Shown piece by piece: positions 33,630 through 40,750 of a stretch of DNA of 64,000 bases. Made by a program: the position numbers and the translations under genes. Position 1 is the first letter of the stretch. Every line of letters begins with the position of its first letter. The DNA is from Micromonospora sediminicola (GTDB taxonomy: Bacteria; Actinomycetota; Actinomycetes; Mycobacteriales; Micromonosporaceae): the NCBI RefSeq assembly GCF_900089585.1, contig NZ_FLRH01000004.1, positions 985,001 through 1,049,000 of the forward strand. Reading direction: 5' to 3'. The notes under the pieces were generated by a model. The model had not been told where the DNA came from and ran no database searches. It saw only the letters and a program-made list of their open reading frames with translations.

Positions 33630-34205
33630 TTACCGCTGGCGGAGTCCTCCGCCGCCGCCCGAGGCGGACAGGGTGACGCAGGCGTAGTGACTGGCGGTCA
33701 CCTTCGCGGTGTTGCCGTTGGACGAGACGTAGTAGTAGGCGAAGCCGATCGTGTCCACGCAGTACTTCACGGTGCTGGTGGCGGGCCACCGCACGCCGTA
33801 GCTAGGGCCGGTCCGGTCGCAACTGCTGATCGCGCCCGTTGCGCCCGTGCACGAGTTGCTGCCGGTCTTGACGACCGATCCGCCGTTGTCGCGGATCTTC
33901 CACTCCAGGTTGAGCTTCCGGTACGCCTGGTTGCTGGTCGCCCACCCGCTCATCAGGCCGGTGGTGTAGACCGTGGCGTCGCAGATCTTCACGCCGCTCT
34001 GGATGGCGCAAGAGGGCGTGCCCTGGTAGATCGTGCCTCGCACGTTCCCGGCAGCCGGCGGCGGCCAGGTGGAGAACGGCGACGGCTTGACGGCGGCCCC
34101 GGCCGATCCGGTCATCAGCGCCAGTGCGGCGATGCAGACGGCCATGCCGGTGACGGCGGCTCGCATCAGTCGCGCGAACGTGCGGGGTGTGCTGTGGGGG
34201 TGCAT
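33630..34205 (-). CDS. Secreted cysteine-containing protein
   Basis: 191 residues. Residues 1-38 form a Sec signal peptide: basic start, hydrophobic GMAVCIAALALMTGSAG, and cleavage near AGAA-VKP. The mature part has six cysteines (SCAIQS, KICDATV, SNSCTG, SSCDRTG, VKYCVD, YACVTL), enough for three disulfides, and is Thr/Ser/Tyr-rich and beta-like. It ends in a Gly-rich tail. No family recognised. Likely cargo: a secreted effector, inhibitor or binding protein. Confidence 0.65.
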   Translation of the reverse strand: MHPHSTPRTFARLMRAAVTGMAVCIAALALMTGSAGAAVKPSPFSTWPPPAAGNVRGTIYQGTPSCAIQSGVKICDATVYTTGLMSGWATSNQAYRKLNLEWKIRDNGGSVVKTGSNSCTGATGAISSCDRTGPSYGVRWPATSTVKYCVDTIGFAYYYVSSNGNTAKVTASHYACVTLSASGGGGGLRQR

Positions 34206-34335
34206 AGAAAGCCCTTCTGTGCTCTCGCTGCGTATGGAGGATTCTTGTTCGCGATGCGTGAGTGTTGGCCTGGGAGCCCGGCGTGCGAGGCTGAGGCAGG
34301 CGGACCGCGCTCCCTCGGAAGAATCGGTTGCGCCA

Positions 34336-34671
34336 TCAGGACCGGCTCACGATCGAACGCCGGAACGGGCCCCAAGCAACGAAGCGGTCGAACATCTCGG
34401 GCGGGCTCAGCCCGTCGTGCGGGTTCAGGTGATAGAGGTCGCGCATCGCCTCGTACATGAGGCCGGCGAGGTAGATCGTCAGGCCAGGCATGTTGGTCTC
34501 GTAGTCGACCTTCAGCAGCATCCGGGCGTGAGAGCACGGCCACGGCTGGCCGCAGGCTCGGCAGGCCCACGTCGGGCGTAGCGGCGTGTGCGGCGGGACC
34601 GTCTCGGTGCGGTAGCGGGGTCGATCCGGCGTGGGGCCTGCGGACGGGACCGGGAGCATGGACGAGATCAC
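34336..34671 (-). CDS. Conserved actinobacterial protein, often labelled flavin reductase, linked to XRE/DUF397 genes
   Basis: 111 residues from GTG 34671. Shows WACRACGQPWPCSHAR (C-x2-C-x5-C, possible metal site) then LTIYLAGLMYEAMRDLYHL and MFDRFVAWG. This layout matches a small family I recall near XRE/DUF397 genes in actinomycetes; the flavin-reductase label has no visible support. GTG 34671 overlaps the stop of the 58-residue gene as GTGA; ATG 34659 is an alternative. Divergent from the XRE gene. Confidence 0.6.
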   Translation of the reverse strand: MISSMLPVPSAGPTPDRPRYRTETVPPHTPLRPTWACRACGQPWPCSHARMLLKVDYETNMPGLTIYLAGLMYEAMRDLYHLNPHDGLSPPEMFDRFVAWGPFRRSIVSRS

Positions 34672-34844
34672 CACCGGCCCCCGTTCGCGCGGAACGTCTG
34701 AGCCGGCGTCAGGTTGCCCGCGCGGCCGGGGTTGGTTGTCGGGAAAACATCGGTGGGGGCGGTCGCCCACGCCGGGCGTTGCGGTACCGAACGCGGGCCG
34801 GGCTTCGGCGAATCGGGGTCACAGCGCCAGAACCGAAGTCGCAT
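34668..34844 (-). CDS. 58-residue basic ORF coupled to the flavin-reductase-like gene
   Basis: From ATG 34844 it reads MRLRFWRCDPDSPKPG and ends NGGRW before TGA 34668-34670. AAGGAG is 8 bases upstream, and its stop overlaps the next start by 4 bases, which supports it being real. No domain. Small ORFs beginning MRLR- are, from memory, common in this position. Confidence 0.55.
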   Translation of the reverse strand: MRLRFWRCDPDSPKPGPRSVPQRPAWATAPTDVFPTTNPGRAGNLTPAQTFRANGGRW

Positions 34845-35042
34845 GGTGGTGTCTCCTTCGCGGTGGCCTTATGTGGGGCCGCTCCGCTCACCCTCGGAAC
34901 GGCCCCGGCACGTACACGACCGCCGGGCTATTCGCCTCCACCGGCCGCGCCGTCTACCCTCACCCTGCGCCCCGTTGCGGAACCATCACACAGCGTTGCA
35001 CTATCGTCTGTAGACGTTCGGGACGTTCCGAGGGAGCAAGGA

Positions 35043-35810
35043 ATGAACCACGCAGTAATTGAGGCGATGGCCGCTTCGGGTGAGACGGCTGACAGCCTCG
35101 CAGCTCAAATCGGTGTTGATCCGAAAACCGCGGCCAAGTGGGCGAACCCCGGACGGATCCCTCAGACTCGCCATCGGAACCGGGTCGCGGAACTTCTCGG
35201 CCGCGAGGCAGAGCACCTATGGCCAGACGTACTGAAGCGGCGGGAACCGGCGTGGTTCCGGCGGTGGGTCGATGTCGAGCGGGAAGCGGTCGCGCTACGA
35301 GCGTTTCAGCTCGCGTGGGTACCCGGCTTGCTACAGACCGAGGAGTACGCGCGGGCAACCCTCGCGTGGGAGGCGCTGACGCCGGCGGAAGTCGAGGAGC
35401 TGGTTTCCGCTCGTATCGCTCGGCAAGCCGTCCTCTCGAAGGAACGGGGGCCACTGTTCGTGGCGGTCATGGACCAAGCCGTACTTGAGCGTCCCATCAC
35501 GGCGGACCCCGCGGTAATGGGTGCCCAGCTCGCGCACCTCGTACGGTGGGCCGAACTGCCGAGTGTTGAGCTGCACATCGTGCCCGGCGAGACGAGAGCG
35601 TACCCCGGGTTGAACGGGCCGTTCACCATCGCCGATCTTCCGGACGGGGCGCGGGTGGCGCATGTCGACAGTCAAGCCCGCGCGCAGATCGTTGAGCAGG
35701 CATCGGAGCTTGCTACGCTCGAACGACGGTGGGAACGCATCCGGAGTGAGGCTCTACCCCGGGGGCGATCGATGGACTTTCTGAGAGAAGCGGCAAGATC
35801 ATGGACATGA
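35043..35810 (+). CDS. XRE-family regulator with DUF5753 domain
   Basis: 255 residues. N-terminal helix-turn-helix (GETADSLAAQIGVDPKTAAKW) and a C-terminal DUF5753 part with LAWVPGLLQTEEYARA, then LFVAVMDQAVLERP and SQARAQIVEQASELA. WhiJ-like proteins of this class pair with a DUF397 gene, as here, where the stop overlaps the DUF397 start by ATGA. Upstream, TTGCAC and TAGACG could be a promoter (34996-35018). In Streptomyces such pairs affect development and antibiotic production; in an element they may act as an immunity or addiction switch (inference). Confidence 0.88.
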   Translation: MNHAVIEAMAASGETADSLAAQIGVDPKTAAKWANPGRIPQTRHRNRVAELLGREAEHLWPDVLKRREPAWFRRWVDVEREAVALRAFQLAWVPGLLQTEEYARATLAWEALTPAEVEELVSARIARQAVLSKERGPLFVAVMDQAVLERPITADPAVMGAQLAHLVRWAELPSVELHIVPGETRAYPGLNGPFTIADLPDGARVAHVDSQARAQIVEQASELATLERRWERIRSEALPRGRSMDFLREAARSWT

Positions 35811-35992
35811 TCGGTGCGCGTTGGCGCAAGAGCACGAAGAGCGGCAGCAACGGCGGCGACTGCGTAGAGGTCGCCGACAACCTTCCCGGCGTCGTCGGCG
35901 TCCGGGACTCCAAGGACCCGACCGGGCCGGCGCTGGTTTTCGCCCCGGAGTCCTGGCGGGCCTTCCTCGCCCAGGTCGCCGAGCGCGACTGA
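35807..35992 (+). CDS. DUF397 protein, partner of the XRE regulator
   Basis: 61 residues (63 from ATG 35801). DUF397 hallmarks: ARWRKSTKSGSNGGDCVEVA, then VGVRDSKDPTGPALVFAP and a final WRAFLAQV. The ATG at 35807 overlaps the XRE stop by 4 bases. The family binds or modulates the neighbouring XRE protein. A terminator follows. Confidence 0.9.
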   Translation: MIGARWRKSTKSGSNGGDCVEVADNLPGVVGVRDSKDPTGPALVFAPESWRAFLAQVAERD

Positions 35993-36002
35993 CCGCAGAC
36001 AC

Positions 36003-36042
36003 GCGAAAGCGCCCGTCCCTCAGTTGGGGCGGGCGCTTCGCG
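36003..36042 (+). terminator. Intrinsic terminator after DUF397
   Basis: GCGAAAGCGCCCGTCCC pairs with GGGGCGGGCGCTTCGC around TCAGTT. It also lies at the 3' end of the convergent minus-strand gene. Confidence 0.85.
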
Positions 36043-36049
36043 TTGTAGC

Positions 36050-36388
36050 TCAGTCGTCGGCGAGCGGATGCCGGAAGCCGTCCAGCGGGGCGACAACGGG
36101 CGAGTCATGCTGTGTCAGCCGCAGGCATTCCGCCCAGGCGTCGACCAGCGGCCGACCGTCGCGGGCGAAGCTACATAGGACGTCCTCCACGATCAGCCGG
36201 ACCGCTCCCGCGGCCTCGGACAGCGCCGGACGCGGAAGCCAACCGAGCCTGGCGCCCTGCCGGGTCAGGTGCCCAACGACCTCGCGGCCGGCGCGGACGG
36301 TGACGATTTCGCCGGGACCGAGGTAGTCGTGGCCGGGGTAGCTCGCAGGCGTGTAAACGGGGTCCATCGGGGCGGGTCGCCAAGGCAC
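36050..36388 (-). CDS. Hypothetical protein of the element
   Basis: 112 residues from GTG 36388, with AAGGAGG 7 bases upstream. Begins MPWRPAPMDPVYTPASYPG; a beta-rich segment PGEIVTVRAGREVVGHLTRQ precedes a helical C-terminus with VDAWAECLRLTQHD. No family recognised. A hairpin separates it from the DUF2637 gene, so it may be partly independent of that operon. Confidence 0.55.
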   Translation of the reverse strand: MPWRPAPMDPVYTPASYPGHDYLGPGEIVTVRAGREVVGHLTRQGARLGWLPRPALSEAAGAVRLIVEDVLCSFARDGRPLVDAWAECLRLTQHDSPVVAPLDGFRHPLADD

Positions 36389-36425
36389 GGCGCGGCCTCC
36401 TTCGGTAGCGGGTTCGGGTACGGCG

Positions 36426-36455
36426 GGGGCCGCCAGCGACACGGCCGGCGGCCCC
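36426..36455 (-). terminator. Hairpin after the DUF2637 gene
   Basis: GGGGCCGCC and GGCGGCCCC form a 9-bp stem 11 bp beyond the DUF2637 stop. Confidence 0.6.
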
Positions 36456-36465
36456 AGAGGGTTGC

Positions 36466-37155
36466 TCAGGCGGCAGCGGCGGCCGTCGCGGTAGCGGGCC
36501 GGGGCCAGTGTCGCTGAGCGGTCCTGACACTTACGCCCAGGGCGGCGGCGACACTGCCGGGAGTCGCGCCAGCGTCACGGGCGGCGGCTCGGATCGCGGC
36601 GGCGGCCGACTGACGCGACGGCGGGCGAGGCGTCGCCTTCGCCCGGGGCGTCACGACAGGCTCGGCCGTGACGTCGGCAACCGGGGCGGCCGACACGTCG
36701 CCCCGCCCGGCGTCCGCCCGGCCGTCGTCGGCGACAGACGGAGCGACCAGCACAGGGGCGAGGACGGGCGACACCGGGGCCGCGTCGGCGACAGCCTCGG
36801 GCGCACGCCCCGACCTAGCCAGTACCTCGACCGTCAGCAGCAGCGCGACGGCGGGCCACGCCGACACGACACGGGCGGTCGCGTCCGGCGGTGCGACGAT
36901 CACGTTCGCGGCAAGCGACGCCGCCACGCCGAGCACGAACGCCAGCCATGCCGACCAGCGCGACCGGCGGCCGTCGCCGAGCGCCAGCGTCGCAACAAGG
37001 ATCATGCCGTCCACGGACAGCGGCAGCAGCGCGGCCAGTAGCGGCGGCTGTCCCGCGCGCTCGGCCAGCTCCCGCATGTGGTCATACGAAGCAACGGCCG
37101 CGATGACGGTCACGGCGACCGTGCCAGCCAGAGACGCAACCCGGCGGGCGTTCAC
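36466..37155 (-). CDS. DUF2637 (SpdB2-like) membrane protein with C-terminal HTH
   Basis: 229 residues. Residues ~1-115 have four hydrophobic segments with the DUF2637 signatures YDHMRELAERAGQPPLLAAL, LPLSVDGMILVATLAL and ASLAANVIVAPPDATARVV. The C-terminus carries a helix-turn-helix (GATPGSVAAALGVSVRTAQRHW). DUF2637 proteins such as SpdB2 assist spread of actinomycete conjugative elements. GTG 37155 overlaps the previous stop as GTGA. It is the strongest hint of a conjugative ancestry, since no FtsK/Tra gene is visible. Confidence 0.82.
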   Translation of the reverse strand: MNARRVASLAGTVAVTVIAAVASYDHMRELAERAGQPPLLAALLPLSVDGMILVATLALGDGRRSRWSAWLAFVLGVAASLAANVIVAPPDATARVVSAWPAVALLLTVEVLARSGRAPEAVADAAPVSPVLAPVLVAPSVADDGRADAGRGDVSAAPVADVTAEPVVTPRAKATPRPPSRQSAAAAIRAAARDAGATPGSVAAALGVSVRTAQRHWPRPATATAAAAA

Positions 37156-37781
37156 GCGACACCGCCCAGGGCCTCGGCGCGGCAGGGGCCGCAGTTGCCG
37201 GCAGGGCTTCCCCGATGCTTCGGGCACTGACCGGCGCGGGGGTCGGTCGGTAGCGCGACGCCGCCCCGAAGGGAGCGGGCGCGCGGGGACGGTTCTTTGA
37301 TGGTTAAGGACGGTTCGTACGTCGTGGGCGACGCCCCGGTCGGTCGTAGACGACGCCCCGGTCGGTCGCCGACGACGCCCCGGTCGACCGGGGCGACGCT
37401 CACGACGCCACGGTTATCCACAGGCTCGACAAGCTCGGCCGGGCGGCCCGACTGCGGCTCGGCGAGGTTGCTCAACTCGGCTGGCGTCTCCCGGCGGCGC
37501 TCGACCGCCAGGTCCCACACGACGGGCCGCCGATCAGTCGGCATGTGCTGCACGTGCCGCTGGTTGCCACGCCGGATCAGCCCCCGGCGCTCCAGCTCGG
37601 CGAGGTCGCGCTGAACGGCCCGGATGCCCTTGCGGCCGTAGTGCGCGAGGCGGCCCTGAGACGGCCACGCGGCCCGGCCGTCCGGGTGAGCGTGATTCGC
37701 CAGGCCAAGGAGGGTCACGAGGGCAGTCGGCGGAACGTCGGGGGCGTCGTTCAGCGCCCAGGAGACGGCTTCGATGCTCAT
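37152..37781 (-). CDS. HTH_36-type DNA-binding protein, possible replication protein
   Basis: 209 residues. N-terminal winged helix: MSIEAVSWALNDAPDVPP, LLGLANHAHPDGRAAWPSQG and AVQRDLAELERRGLIRRG, the HTH_36 pattern of plasmid and phage replication initiators. A long unstructured middle ends in a small cysteine group (GQCPKHRGSPAGNCGPCRAE: C-x10-C-x2-C), a possible zinc knuckle. Starts overlap on both sides (ATGA and GTGA), so it is tightly coupled to its neighbours. Initiator role is inferred. Confidence 0.72.
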   Translation of the reverse strand: MSIEAVSWALNDAPDVPPTALVTLLGLANHAHPDGRAAWPSQGRLAHYGRKGIRAVQRDLAELERRGLIRRGNQRHVQHMPTDRRPVVWDLAVERRRETPAELSNLAEPQSGRPAELVEPVDNRGVVSVAPVDRGVVGDRPGRRLRPTGASPTTYEPSLTIKEPSPRARSLRGGVALPTDPRAGQCPKHRGSPAGNCGPCRAEALGGVA

Positions 37782-38065
37782 CGGGCACCGGCCAGGGCGG
37801 CGGCGAGGGTCACGACCGGAACGCCGTACAGGTCGGCAATGACCGGCTCGAACAACGCCGAGCAGTCGCCGACGGTCACCAGCGCGTCGGCGGCGGCGAC
37901 GGCGTCCAGGTCGTCCGCGACGACCGAGACCAGGTCGTCAGCGTCGATCGTGTCGGCGGCGGTCGCCGAGGTGACCAGGAAGCCGGCGGCGATCAGGGCG
38001 GCGGTCGCGGCGGCGAGCGCGGCGGAACGGGCCGGGGCGGCGATATAGGCGGTAGGCTGGCGCAT
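37778..38065 (-). CDS. DUF4406/nucleoside-deoxyribosyltransferase-like protein
   Basis: 95 residues from ATG 38065 with GAGAGGA 8-9 bases upstream. Reads MRQPTAYIAAPARSAAL, then GFLVTSATA, then DDLDAVAAADALVTVGD and FEPVIADLYGVPVVTL. The order Y-I-x-x-P, a middle D, a D-A-V/L strand and an E-x-x-x-A-x-x-x-G-V-P-V end is that of DUF4406. Such proteins may act on nucleotides or bases. It is the first gene of the operon and the last inside attR. Confidence 0.6.
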   Translation of the reverse strand: MRQPTAYIAAPARSAALAAATAALIAAGFLVTSATAADTIDADDLVSVVADDLDAVAAADALVTVGDCSALFEPVIADLYGVPVVTLAAALAGAR

Positions 38066-38122
38066 GGCGGGGTCCTCTCCCGTCCGTGCCCCGGAGCGTT
38101 GCAGCGCTGCCGGGGCTATTCC

Positions 38123-38175
38123 GTTGGTGTGCGTCGGAATTTCTTGACGAGGCGCCCGAGTTCGGCAAGGGCGCC
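38123..38175 (+). other. attR
   Basis: Element arm GTTGGTGTG (38123-38131), spacer, core GACGA (38146-38150), then host sequence GGCGCCCGAGTTCGGC, which is the comM Walker B continuation. Outer limits are approximate. Confidence 0.85.
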
Positions 38176-38757
38176 CTGGAGGCGTTGCGCCAGCCGCTGG
38201 AGAGTGGTCTGGTCCGGGTGGCACGCACCCGGGGCGTCGTCGAATACCCGGCCCGGACGCAGCTGGTGCTGGCCGCCAACCCCTGCCCCTGCGCGAAACC
38301 GTCCGGCGACGTCGACTGCGAGTGCGCGCCGCTGGCCCGGCGACGCTACCTGGGACGGCTCTCCGGCCCGCTGCTCGACCGCGTCGACGTGCTGGTCACG
38401 CTGCCGGCGATGCGCGCGGCGGAGCTGTTGCACACCGACACGCCGCACGAGTCCTCGGCGACCGTGGCCGCCCGGGTGGCCGTGGCCCGGCGAGCCGCCG
38501 CCGATCGCTGGGCGGCCACCGGGCACCGGGTGAACGCCGAGGTTCCCGGCCCCTACCTGCGCCGGCCGCCGTGGCACCTGCCGGCGCGGGTGACCCGCGA
38601 GCTGCGTCGCCGCCTCGACACCGGCTCGCTCTCGGCGCGCGGGTACGACCGGGTGCTCCGGCTCGCGTGGACGGTCGCCGACCTGGACGGCCGGGACCGC
38701 CCCGACCAGGGGGACGTCGCGGAGGCCATCCACCTCAGGACGGGAGAGGGCGCGTGA
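38151..38757 (+). pseudogene. comM: comM 3' fragment
   Basis: Continues comM in the correct frame: EAPEFGKGALEALRQPLESG, then ANPCPCAKPSGDVDCECAPLA (zinc-finger-like insert), RLSGPLLDRVDVLV and the C-terminal helical bundle (SARGYDRVLRLAWTVADL). The frame stays open upstream to 38086, in element sequence. Its stop overlaps dprA by GTGA. Without the N-terminal Walker A half it should be inactive until excision. Confidence 0.92.
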
Positions 38758-39953
38758 CCGCCACCGACGAGCAGCGGCTGGCCCGGGTCGCGCTGACCTG
38801 GCTCGCCGAGCCCGGCACGCGGTCGGTCCACGCCCTGGTCGAGCGGATCGGCCCGGCGGCGACGCTCGACCTGCTGCTGGCCGGCGACGCGCCGGAGCGG
38901 ACGCTCCGGTCGGCCGTCGCGGCCCGCACGGCGGCCGGTGACGCGCGCCGGGTGGCCGCCGAGGCCCTGGCCCGGGCCGAACGGCTCGGGGCGCGGCTGG
39001 TCACGCCGGAGGACGACGAGTGGCCGGCGCCGGTCGGCGAGCTGCGCCGGCTGGTGCTGCCCGACGCCGCCCGGCGGGTCGACGTGGAAACCGATCCGCC
39101 GCTCTGCTTCTGGGTACGCGGCGGCTGGCCGCTCGACGAGACACTGGCGCGTTCGGTGGCCGTGGTCGGCGCGCGGGCGGCCACCCCCTACGGCTCGCAC
39201 GTCGCCACGGAGCTGGGCTACGGACTGGCCGACCGGGAGTGGACGGTCGTCTCCGGCGGGGCGTTCGGCATCGACTCGGCGGCCCACCGCGGGGCGTTGA
39301 CCGCCGGCGGGCGCACCGTCGCGGTGCTGGCCTGCGGCCTGGACCGCCCGTACCCGATGGGCAACGCGGCGCTCTTCGACCGGATCGCCGAGACCGGCCT
39401 CCTGGTGAGCGAGTGGATGCCCGGCGCCGAACCGTTGCGTCCCCGGTTCCTCATCCGCAACCGGGTCATCGCGGCGGCCACCAGGGGCACGGTGCTGGTC
39501 GAGGCCGCCGCCCGCAGCGGCGCCACCCAGACGCTCAACCGGGCGCTCGGGCTCGGCCGACCTGCCATGGTGGTGCCGGGGCCGGTCACCTCGGCCATGT
39601 CGGTGGGCGGGCACGAGGTGCTCCGGGAACGGCCGTACGCCCGGCTGGTCACCGGTGTCGCGCACGTGCTGGAGGAGGTCGGGCGGATCGGGTACGACCT
39701 GGCGCCGCCGGCCCGGGCGGCCGAGCGGCCGAGGGACCGGCTCGACGACGAGGCCACCCAGGTGTTGGAGGCGCTGCCCCGCCGCCGGGCCCTCGACCTG
39801 GAGAGCGTCGCGGCGCGGGCCGGCGTGGACCTGCGCACCGCGATGCGAAAACTGTCCATGCTGGAGGAGCTGGAGCTGGTGGTGCGCCGGAGCGACGGCG
39901 GATACGCGCTCACGCCCCCCGACGCCGCCGAGCGGGGACGGCGGCCGTCGTGA
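38754..39953 (+). CDS. dprA: DNA-processing protein DprA
   Basis: 399 residues. RecA-loading protein of natural transformation. Its Rossmann-type core shows VAVVGARAATPYGSHVA, VVSGGAFGIDSAAHRGAL, VAVLACGLDRPYP, RNRVIAAATRGTVLVEAAA and SGATQTLNRALGLGRP. The last ~65 residues are a winged helix (ALDLESVAARAGVDLRTAM). GTG 38754 overlaps the comM stop, so its expression may depend on translation of comM and may be altered by the insertion. Confidence 0.95.
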   Translation: MTATDEQRLARVALTWLAEPGTRSVHALVERIGPAATLDLLLAGDAPERTLRSAVAARTAAGDARRVAAEALARAERLGARLVTPEDDEWPAPVGELRRLVLPDAARRVDVETDPPLCFWVRGGWPLDETLARSVAVVGARAATPYGSHVATELGYGLADREWTVVSGGAFGIDSAAHRGALTAGGRTVAVLACGLDRPYPMGNAALFDRIAETGLLVSEWMPGAEPLRPRFLIRNRVIAAATRGTVLVEAAARSGATQTLNRALGLGRPAMVVPGPVTSAMSVGGHEVLRERPYARLVTGVAHVLEEVGRIGYDLAPPARAAERPRDRLDDEATQVLEALPRRRALDLESVAARAGVDLRTAMRKLSMLEELELVVRRSDGGYALTPPDAAERGRRPS

Positions 39954-39955
39954 CG

Positions 39956-40297
39956 TCAGTCGCCCTCGAACCGGATCTCGACGTCGCGGCTCTCCTGGCA
40001 GCGGCGGGCGAGCCGGGCCAGCCGGCGGACCTGGTCGACCTCCGCCGGCGCCGCGGCCGCCTCGGCCAGACCACGCAGCTCGGTGAGCAGCTGCGGCACC
40101 TGGCCGGCGTCGACGACCAGCTCACCGAGCGGGTCGACCCGGTCCAGCAGCGGGGTGCGACCGCCGCCGCGTACCCGCTTGAGCAGGTCGAGCAGCACGT
40201 CCCGCGGATCCGCGACGACCTCGATCGAGACGTACGCGGGCGGGCGGCGGGCCGCGCCGGCCCGCACCCGCCGGTAGAGGACGGCATCCACTCCCAC
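39956..40297 (-). CDS. Conserved hypothetical protein
   Basis: 113 residues from GTG 40297 with AGGAGGG 7 bases upstream. Starts MGVDAVLYRRVRAGAARRPP; helical middle (QVPQLLTELRGLAEAAAAPA), ends RRCQESRDVEIRFEGD. No motif recognised. It converges on dprA with 2 bp between the stops. Confidence 0.6.
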   Translation of the reverse strand: MGVDAVLYRRVRAGAARRPPAYVSIEVVADPRDVLLDLLKRVRGGGRTPLLDRVDPLGELVVDAGQVPQLLTELRGLAEAAAAPAEVDQVRRLARLARRCQESRDVEIRFEGD

Positions 40298-40750
40298 GCC
40301 CGGTCCCTCCTCGTGCCGGCGTCACCGTCGCGGGACGCCCTGCCGATCGCCGCCGACCCGACCCTGCCGCCCGGCGCCCACCACCCCCGCCGCCCGCCGA
40401 CGCCAGGGAGGGCCCGCCCCACCCGTCGGCGACGGCGGGGAACCGGTGGCCGGTTCCCCGCACCACCTTCTCGCCACACGAGTTTCCCCTGTCCAGCGCC
40501 GCTTCTGCCACCCCGCCCGGCGCGCCGCCACGACCAGGTGTCGCCGGCGCGGGCCGTCTCGCCGAGGTGGCGGTGTCCCGGGCACCGACACCGCCACCCG
40601 GGCGGGGTGGAGTCGATCGTCGTGGGGCGGGACCGAGGCGGCGGGCCGGGGCGTGCCGGCCGTACGCTGGGGTGGTGTTGGCCGTCCGCACCCGCACGAT
40701 CGGATCCGACTCCGACCACGACCGCCGGTCCGAAGCGGCCGGGGCCGTCG
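40298..40750. other. 453-bp gap before xerC
   Basis: No gene with convincing content on either strand. It holds a perfect 12-bp stem GGTGGCGGTGTC/GACACCGCCACC (40565-40597) with a 9-base loop and the divergent promoters of xerC and the 113-residue gene. Confidence 0.6.

Larger units (their letters stand above)
27044..38150. mobile_element. Integrated element of 11.1 kb in comM, serine-recombinase type
   Basis: Bounded by the shared core GACGA at 27044-27048 (attL) and 38146-38150 (attR), 11,102 bp apart. Removing it rejoins comM in frame with intact Walker B codons. A large serine recombinase is the first gene inside attL. Other contents: several coupled minus-strand gene groups, an XRE/DUF397 pair, a DUF2637 protein, HTH_36 protein, secreted protein, SOS box, GTCAC-type dyads and a 31-bp inverted repeat. 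No Tra/FtsK, RepSA, relaxase, capsid or terminase gene seen. It could be a reduced AICE, a phage satellite, or a novel type. Confidence 0.92.

Noticed and set aside
40122..40697. Minus-strand frame in the gap before xerC
   Set aside because: Gly/Arg/Pro-rich with no domain, overlaps the better-supported gene 39956-40297 in another frame.
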